The notes beneath the pieces are model-generated. The model ran no database searches and was not told the origin of the DNA. It saw nothing but the letters and a program-made list of their open reading frames with translations. From Silene latifolia (Eukaryota; Streptophyta; Magnoliopsida; Caryophyllales; Caryophyllaceae): a stretch of DNA of 64,000 nt. Shown in pieces: positions 57,318-64,000 of this stretch. The position numbers and the translations under genes are program-made. The DNA lies in contig NC_133534.1 of assembly GCF_048544455.1 (NCBI RefSeq), positions 39,618,217 through 39,682,216 of the forward strand, written 5' to 3'. Position 1 is the stretch's first letter, and every line of letters starts with the position of its first letter.

Positions 57318-58840
57318 TGTAATACCCGGTATTTGTGGGACCCGTACTTAGACCTAGGGACGCGTGAGGGAACCCACGCGTACTCGGATAGGACCAAGTA
57401 AGACCTAAACTAGACTTAGTGAACTTCCAGTGGACCGAGTAATATTCCAAGTGGACCAAGTGAGTCGGCACTCAGTCGAGTGAGGGTACACTCGACCGAG
57501 TGAGAGCCACTCGGTCGAGTGAACCGGTCACTCGATCGAGTGTGCTGAGCTGTACCCGAGAGATGATATTTCGGGATTTTCATTCTATCCAACCCTCTTC
57601 CATTCATTTTCCTCCTTCCTTCTTACACAAAAACCCTCTCCCTTCTCTCTAAAATACCCCCAAATGCCTTTCCCTTGGCCTTCAAGCTTGGATTAATGGT
57701 GGAACATGCCTCCTATGCCCCGATCTACCTTTGTAAGTAGAAATCTCACCCTTTCCTCTTTGTCTTATGAGTAAATTCGAGTTATGGTTTACTAAGAGAG
57801 GTTAATTAGTATTTAATTAGATAAAATGAGTAATTGGTAACTTATAATGAGGGATTTTATGTTGTAATTTAGTATACAGTGAATTGTGATAGTTATTACA
57901 TGGTTTATATAGGATGAGACGGTTTTATGAGATGGATACTTGGTGATTTCGATTAGCTTGAGGATTATGCTTAAAGGTAGGTTATCCTACTCGGTTTCAA
58001 TGTTGTATAAGCATGTTTGTATGTCTTCCTTCGTCATATGCATTCATAAATTGGTTAGTGTGTCATGTGGGTATTGGAAGGGTTGTTATTCATAACATGT
58101 GGGAGGGAATTCATGAATTGGTCATATGCTTGTTGTGGCTCTTCCATTTTCTATGTATAGTTGAGAATGGATTGTGTTGGAGACCTTTGATGGCGGTACT
58201 TGATTGTTGAGGATACGTCGGGTCGCCCCTTGGAGCTTCCCACTCCAAGGGGAATGTGCACATTAATGGCTTGAGTACGGAGGTACGCGTGTGGCTGAGA
58301 CACGACATCTAGCAGGGGATCCGGTTGGCTTCCGGACCCGGTACGTCTGGGCGTGTCCCGGTACCGGAGTAGAAACTGAGGGTATGTCTCGGCGTGTCCC
58401 GGTACCGGTATGATGTTGCTTTATTCGTGTCTCATTCATATAATCAACATGTTGCATATTTCCTTATTATGTCATGTCTTGCATTTATCATTGAAACTGA
58501 CATTTGTTGTGTCCGTGTAATCTCACCTATTTCTGGGGTGGCCTGTGTCGATCCATATGATATCTCCGATCATAGGGGGAGCAGTTGTATACAGGTTAGC
58601 TTTGGTAGCTACGAGAGAAGGGACGAGGCTTGGTGATCTCCGAGTCGGACATGATTGATTAGATTAGCCTAGAAGTCATGACTTGTAATCTTTCATTATT
58701 CATTTATTCGTTGTAAAACATTAAACATTCTATTTATAAAATTGTTCTTGGATTGTATATCCGATTTCACTACCTCGGGAAACCGAGACAGTAACGCCCC
58801 AATTATCTTGGCTGGATACCTGGATAGTTGGGGTGTTACA
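57318..58840 (+). repeat. 3' LTR of the outer element
   Basis: 1523 bp, partner of 38817-40370. It keeps the palindrome array (clear units at 57469, 57489, 57508 and 57529) and the CTCGG-GAAA-CCGAG hairpin (58774-58787). It lacks the 27-bp hairpin of the 5' LTR, has TCTAAAATA in place of the TATA box, and carries an extra TGGATACC repeat near the end. Confidence 0.93.
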
Positions 58841-58845
58841 TTAAA

Positions 58846-59439
58846 CTAGTGTTTTAAATTTGGAAAGTATTTATTTTAAGTTAAAAACTTTAATATCTAA
58901 CAATACAATATTAACTTTACAGCTTAACTTATAGTTTCAAGCTAAATACTTTTAGTTTTAATTTAAATACAATAACTTTTAATTTAATTTCACAAGTTGT
59001 TAGAGATATACCTTTAAATCTTTATAACTTCAAAATTAAGGAATTTAAGCTATAAACTCCAAATTGAATTTTACTAAAACGAGATACACTATATATACAC
59101 TTGTGTTTTCGGGTTGTAAAGCTAAGCTTATAAGTTGAGTGCTTTTGGTTTTAAGGTTAATAACTTGTCCTTTTATGTTAAGAAATTACTATGTAGTTTT
59201 TATTATATACTGATTTGTTATCAATAAGTAGGTTTAAACCCGTGAAATTCACGGGTCTGCTTTCAAAATTTTACATAAAGAGGTTAACTCATGATGGCTA
59301 TTCTAGTGCTGAAGAGTAGGAGAGTAAAAGAAACGTGGTCCATGAAAGGTGATCAAAGAATGGTGGGGCCCGTAGTGAGTAAATTTTCGGTTTTTATTTG
59401 TTCCCAATTTCCAACTCACGTTCTAATGTCAAACACTTA
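58846..59439. other. AT-rich spacer with a Helitron-like hairpin
   Basis: Low-complexity continuation of the 38.5-kb flank. At 59230-59256, read on the minus strand, the hairpin ACCCGTGAATTTCACGGGT is followed by TTAAACCTACT. It resembles a Helitron end, but the terminus is CTAC rather than CTRR. No gene. Confidence 0.4.
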
Positions 59440-59744
59440 GGGCATTAGCAATAGAGGTTTGTCAATAGGTTTGTAAGATGATGTGTCAAATATCTTAGTG
59501 GTTTGTCTACAAACCCACTATTGTTGGACATGGGTGTTAAGGTTCATGGATGAGAGGGGTTACAATATAGTATGTAGGTTTGTGGAGAGAGAATATGAGA
59601 GAAGAAATAGTATAGTGGGCCATGTGATAAACCTTGAAGAGGTTTATTTATTGTTGGAATGATGTTTGTATGTAAATGATTTTGTATACTAGCTTATGTG
59701 GTACGAGAACAAACCTATTAGAGGTTCATCTATTGCTAATGCCC
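59440..59744. mobile_element. Tourist-like MITE, 305 bp, TSD TTA
   Basis: The left end GGGCATTAGCAATAGAGG and the inverted right end GGGCATTAGCAATAGATG. TTA at 59437-59439 and 59745-59747. No coding capacity. The TTA/TAA target and the G-rich TIR start fit PIF/Harbinger MITEs. Confidence 0.85.
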
Positions 59745-60174
59745 TTAGTGGTTGTTCCTTCTCTTTTTACAAAGAAGCACTTAGACCATTCGCATCCATC
59801 ATCACATATTTTCCACCACTTTACTCTTTTTTATCATTTCTCTATCCTAATCACATATCCACCTCACCTTTTCTACCATCACCAAATTTTAATCATTTTT
59901 CCCCACATCAATTAACCATCAATTTTTTCTCTTTCTTATTTTATTCTACCCCACACATTATTTATTTAACAAAAACCTAACATTAACTTTATTTTTATAA
60001 TTGTGTAAGTTAATTAATAATCGTACTTTTAAAAATAGAGAAAATATTTTTCATTAAAAAATTGGAAACATTACAAATTCTAAGACAATAATACATAACA
60101 TAATAAGAAACTATGAGTACAAGTTGCTGATTTAAATACTTCAATTTCCAGCGCCAAACCGTTGCCAAATATGC

Positions 60175-63100
60175 TCAATTAATTTTTTTTAAGGACTTGT
60201 GCGTGTTTCTAGAACGCAAATTGTCACGATTTACTATATATCTATCAATTTCAATCTGATATCCCGCTCCGTACTCAGCTTTTTGAACTTGTGAATGAAG
60301 ATTCTCATACTCTGAATAATCAGCATAATTTGCATATGTATCACGTTCATCTTCCACTATAATGTTATGTAGTATAATACATGTCGTTATTACCTTATTT
60401 AACATGGACTCTTTCCATGTTAAACCTGGTTTTCGAATAACTGCGAATCGCGCCTGAAGTACTCCAAAAGCACGCTCCACATCCTTCCTTGCTGCCTCTT
60501 GTCTTTCAGCAAACAACTTATCCTTGGGTGTTTGTGGAAGAGAGACTGATGGTATACAAGTTGACCATTGAGGATATATACCGTCGGTCAAATAATAACC
60601 CGTGTCAAACTGTTGACCATTAACTATATAATTAACCCGAGGAGCTCATCCATTTAATACGTCATCAAAAACAGGTGACCGGTGTAACACATTTATATCA
60701 TTGCACGATCCAGGTACACCAAAAGATGAATGCCATATCATAGATCTTATGTAACACCCACGAATTTTCCGTGTTGGCATTTATAATTTAATTAGCCATT
60801 TTATTATTTTATTTATATTTTTAAATCCGTTTTTATAAAATACGACTTTACATGTATAATAATATTTATGTTGATAAAAATATCCGTCTTGAGTTGTAGT
60901 AAGCTTAAGGCGTATTTCTAGTGTAATATCGACCCAAAATGTCAATTTGGGCCTAAGGCAACTATGGAGTTTTCTCTTATGTTCTTTCCTCCACCCATAT
61001 AAATGCTTGAAAGCCTATCTTCTTCCATCTAACAACAAATTTCAGCAACACCACCACAAACACAAACACCATTTTTGCATCTTACACCTCTTCCACTAAA
61101 ACACCCATAACTTGCTCAATTTTTATCCGATTCAAGTGATTTTCGCATCTATCTTCTCCACTTTCCGTCCTCCATCTTTCTAGGTAAGAAAGGTCTTAAC
61201 TTTCTCCATATTTCTCCTCTAGTCGTGACCTTTAGGGCACGAGTACCCGTGTTAATTTCGTTTATTTGTGTGTCAAGTTGCGGATTTGGGCAACCAGAGT
61301 AGCTTTGGGTCAGAAAAATACTTATTGAAGAGCTAATGAGGTGATGGGTTACTCGGTATTATGTCAATTTGTGTGTTTGTATGTTGTGTATTGTTCCTTG
61401 TTGATATAAATTGTTAGTCTTTACGAATTGTTCATGTGGTGTTGGTTGAAACGTTTTTATACATGTTTTCCATGTTTAAACTGAGTAAAGGTTGCAACTT
61501 TGGATTCATGGTGGAATATATTTATGAACTAGGTAGTTTAATTGGGTGAATTTCATCTTTTACATGCTTAACAATCTATCTTAAGACCGTTTCAACATTT
61601 TTATATATGGCTTGTTGGGCGTATAAATGCTGTTTTGGGGCGTGATTTACATGTGTTTGAGTTAATTTTCTTGTGCCCGACTCAAATGTATATACATGTA
61701 TGAATGTGGATCATTTGTATGGATGAATAACGTTTTAATCATGCTTAGAAACCCGTTATAAACCACCCGTGTTGGCCTGGATACCTGTCGTACCTGACCG
61801 GGACGAGCTCCAATGCCACTGAAAATGTGAGATGGAACGGCATCGAAAAATTAGGTGGTTTAGCCACTTGAATCACTCGATTCGGAGTCCGTATGAGTAA
61901 ATGGCGCCCGTTTTACCGTTTCAAGTTCTATAAATATATATATCCATTGTGTATGATGGTTGTTTATGCTTTTTATTCGTATCATGACCAAAGTTTTCCT
62001 TTGTTGACTCGTATATGCTTATGGGTGGTTCGGATTTTGGTTTGTTTACATTTTGCCTCGTGTTCCGTATTAGTTAATTCATTTGTTATCAGTTATTTAT
62101 ATTTTGTTCAAGTAACATGTGAGTGAGAAATAAAACGTTTATTCATTACCGCTCATTATATTTTATAGATTGGGTTCACTATAATTTATATGGGGAATTT
62201 ACATACTTCCTTCTTTTGGGCTTGTTATGTTTTATATGTTGAACTTCACATGATTACATGGTTGGACTTTGCATGATTAACTTGATGGATTTCTTGTGAC
62301 TTCAAGTATTGGGTTTTTATGACTTGTTTTATGGGCTCATAAATGAGTCTTTGAGTTGGTCACATTTTATCCCGTAAATTTCACACAACGTAAATTATTC
62401 ATTATCACTTATTATATTTTATTTAACCGGCATATTAAATTATGAAATGGAATATTTATTAATATAATACAAGTATGAGATATTTATTATAAATATGTAC
62501 TTGTAAGAGTCATATCCTTGATAACGTCTTGTATTGTTTAGTTGTGAGAGTCTTGGTCGTATCGGATACCAGATGTGAGCCATAGACCCTCTAGTTACAA
62601 TATGATCATCGGGATTGATGTTCCCATCCGTACTTATGGTGATGCAGGCCATAAGTATGAATGTGACATTAATAATTCCGTCCCTGAGTCTTGGTCCTAT
62701 CGGATACTAGGGGTGAGCCATAGGCCCTCTAGTTGCGATATGATCGTCGTCCTACCAGGAGGTTGGAGTCTAGGATGTAGTCTTGTGTATGGTATCTCGG
62801 ACATGCTTTAAAGGTAGCCTCTGAGTCGGATACTCCGTCTGCACTTTGTGTTTGTCTTACACCTGTAAGAGTCGTATTCTTTTAGAAATGCCATATTACC
62901 ATCGTATGTGCTTGACATACATTTACGCCCTACTTGTGCTGTTCTGGCAAGTACGGGTTTGGCCTACTTGTGCTGTTCTGGCAAGTGTGGTTTTGGGCCA
63001 CTTGTGCTGTGCTGGCAAGTGAATCTTATCTTTAGTCTTTCCGCCACTTTCGTGTTGTTCTAGCGATTGGGGTACTCGATCTCCATGAGTAGTCGAGTCT

Positions 63101-64000
63101 TGGGTGCATGCTGTGCTGGCGCACGTCGAATCGGGATGTACACCCGAGAATCTGCAGATTTAGACTAGGACCGTATCATTATCGTAGTCCTACCCGGGAA
63201 AATTATAGTCTAAGAGTAGTAAATGTCTTGCATTATTTGGATGGTTACTTTGGTCATATCTCCTTGAAATACGTGTTCGTGGCTAAGTGGTCGTGTCTGT
63301 TTCCTTGTCTTTCTTCTCCATTTATTTTATTGTTGCTTATGCCTTACTTGTTTATTCCATCATTTCTTTTATCCTTGTTGGTTTAAACACGTATAATCCC
63401 ATGTTTAGTTATAAGTCGATTTACTCATAACTTATCTAATATGATTATTTGTTCATGTTCTTTGTCATGTTCGTTTTGACATAATGTGGCTGGGAGAACC
63501 CTGAGTTACTCCCCACTGACTGTGGCTTTCATGTTTACATGAATGACAGGTTCGTGAAGATGCATTTGTGGGGTTTAGACGTGTGAGCTAGCGAGCACCT
63601 TGGACTAGTAGTCGGTTTAGTAGAATTGCTTAGACTCACCTTTTATCATTTGTCATTCGAGGGATATATTTTCCCTCACCTTGACTATCACGTTTGTATA
63701 ATTCAATTTTATTTTCACATTCTTTGTTGGTGTTTTATGTTTTAAAGAACCCGCGCTTTAAATTTTAAAAGTTTTGAAAATTTCCTAATTTCCGCTTGAA
63801 TTTATAATTTAAATTTTCCTCTTTATCGCGGGGGTTCACATCTTGTGATGCAACTACTTCCAATATCACAGTCGCTTCTCCACTTCGTCATTGAAACTGA
63901 CCTCTCCAAGCCTTAGGGCAATTTTTCCACTTCCAATGCATGCAGTCGATACTTCCTAACATGCCCGGGAATCCTCTATACGCTCCAACCTGTAAAAGCC
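60175..64000 (-). pseudogene. PIF/Harbinger transposase, broken and split by an LTR, running off the window
   Basis: Read from the right edge: 64000-63841 codes [20 protein letters not shown], then AWRGQFQ, a stop, and ILEVVASQ. After the LTR, 60749-60175 continues with IWHSSFGVPGSCNDINVLHR, SPVFDDVLNG-stop-APRVNY, TGYYLTDGIYPQWSTCIP, RQEAARKDVERAFGVLQARF and TCIILHNIIVEDE (DDE_Tnp_4 family). The stop after VLNG is TGA where the family normally has Arg, so CGA to TGA. Removing the LTR and one TSD joins ...ASQDL to IWHSS apart from one missing base. The element's outer end may be at about 59784 (TTA then GACCATTCGCATCC). The N-terminus is outside the window. Dead gene. Confidence 0.9.
60750..63840 (+). 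mobile_element. Solo LTR, 3091 bp, inside the PIF transposase gene
   Basis: It starts TGTAACACCCACG and ends GCGGGGGTTCACA, imperfect inverted LTR ends like those of the other Tekay-like LTRs here. Flanks TCTTA (60745-60749) and TCTTG (63841-63845) are a TSD with one mismatch. The transposase reading resumes across it, which fixes the borders. Internal tandem blocks: about 62548-62612 and 62687-62750 (CGGATAC...GTGAGCCATAG.CCCTCTAGTT), and three ~35-bp units of CTTGTGCTGTNCTGGCAAGT at 62930-63020. No coding sequence. Confidence 0.8.

Noticed and set aside
59230..59256. Helitron terminus
   Set aside because: Hairpin is perfect but the end reads CTAC-T instead of CTRR-T, and no 5' end was found.

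Overview
This window is nuclear DNA of a flowering plant, most likely a eudicot. The evidence is two spliced plant genes with GT-AG introns and a dense set of plant transposon families: Copia, Tekay-like and Ogre/Tat-like LTR elements, an L1-type LINE, an Au-type SINE, Mutator, hAT, PIF/Harbinger, Helitron and Stowaway/Tourist MITEs. The frequent ACTCCGTA words and the repeat types would suit Caryophyllales, but that is only an impression. No rRNA, CRISPR, organellar or bacterial feature was seen.

Only 8.4-21.1 kb holds host genes, both on the minus strand. A costars/ABRACL gene (2 exons, 89 aa) lies at 8464-9416. A complete 19-exon dynamin-related GTPase gene of the DRP3 type (754 aa) lies at 11279-21039, and the exons were reconstructed here by splice site and reading phase. 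Its introns carry an Au SINE, several MITEs and a 364-bp foldback hairpin.

The rest is a transposon landscape in which insertion boundaries can mostly be read to the base, with target-site duplications (TSDs). From left to right: an AT-rich tract; a solo LTR (2376-3720, TSD ACAGC); a long-TIR Mutator-like element (5097-6804) interrupted by a Copia-type solo LTR (5815-6353); a LINE tail (6905-7226); the two genes with a hAT-like MITE between them (9865-10272); a Helitron (21329-22043); a Tourist-like MITE (23359-28447) split by a 4668-bp Copia element (23438-28105, TSD GGAAC); a 3323-bp Mutator-like element with 9-bp TSD and a broken FAR1-type transposase (28664-31986); a hAT MITE (32444-32979); a nearly full LINE (33230-37800); and a 20-kb nested pair.

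In the nested pair, the outer LTR element (38817-58840, TSD TTAAA, iMet-type primer site) carries only an Athila-ORF1-like reading frame. It was invaded by a 12.1-kb Ogre/Tat-like element (40495-52593, TSD GCCCT) that keeps two 3.2-kb LTRs and a decayed gag but no pol. At the right edge a Tourist MITE (59440-59744) precedes a PIF/Harbinger transposase pseudogene that is split by a 3.1-kb solo LTR (60750-63840).

The most striking unexplained signals are: (1) arrays of a 14-bp palindrome resembling CACTCGACCGAGTG, spaced 20-21 bp, in two different LTR families and twice inside the outer element; (2) two arrays of a palindromic ~37-bp repeat just inside both ends of the 3.3-kb Mutator-like element; (3) a CTCGG/CCGAG hairpin with a GNRA-type loop near the 3' end of those same LTRs; and (4) in-frame stops in decayed elements that all fit single C-to-T changes.
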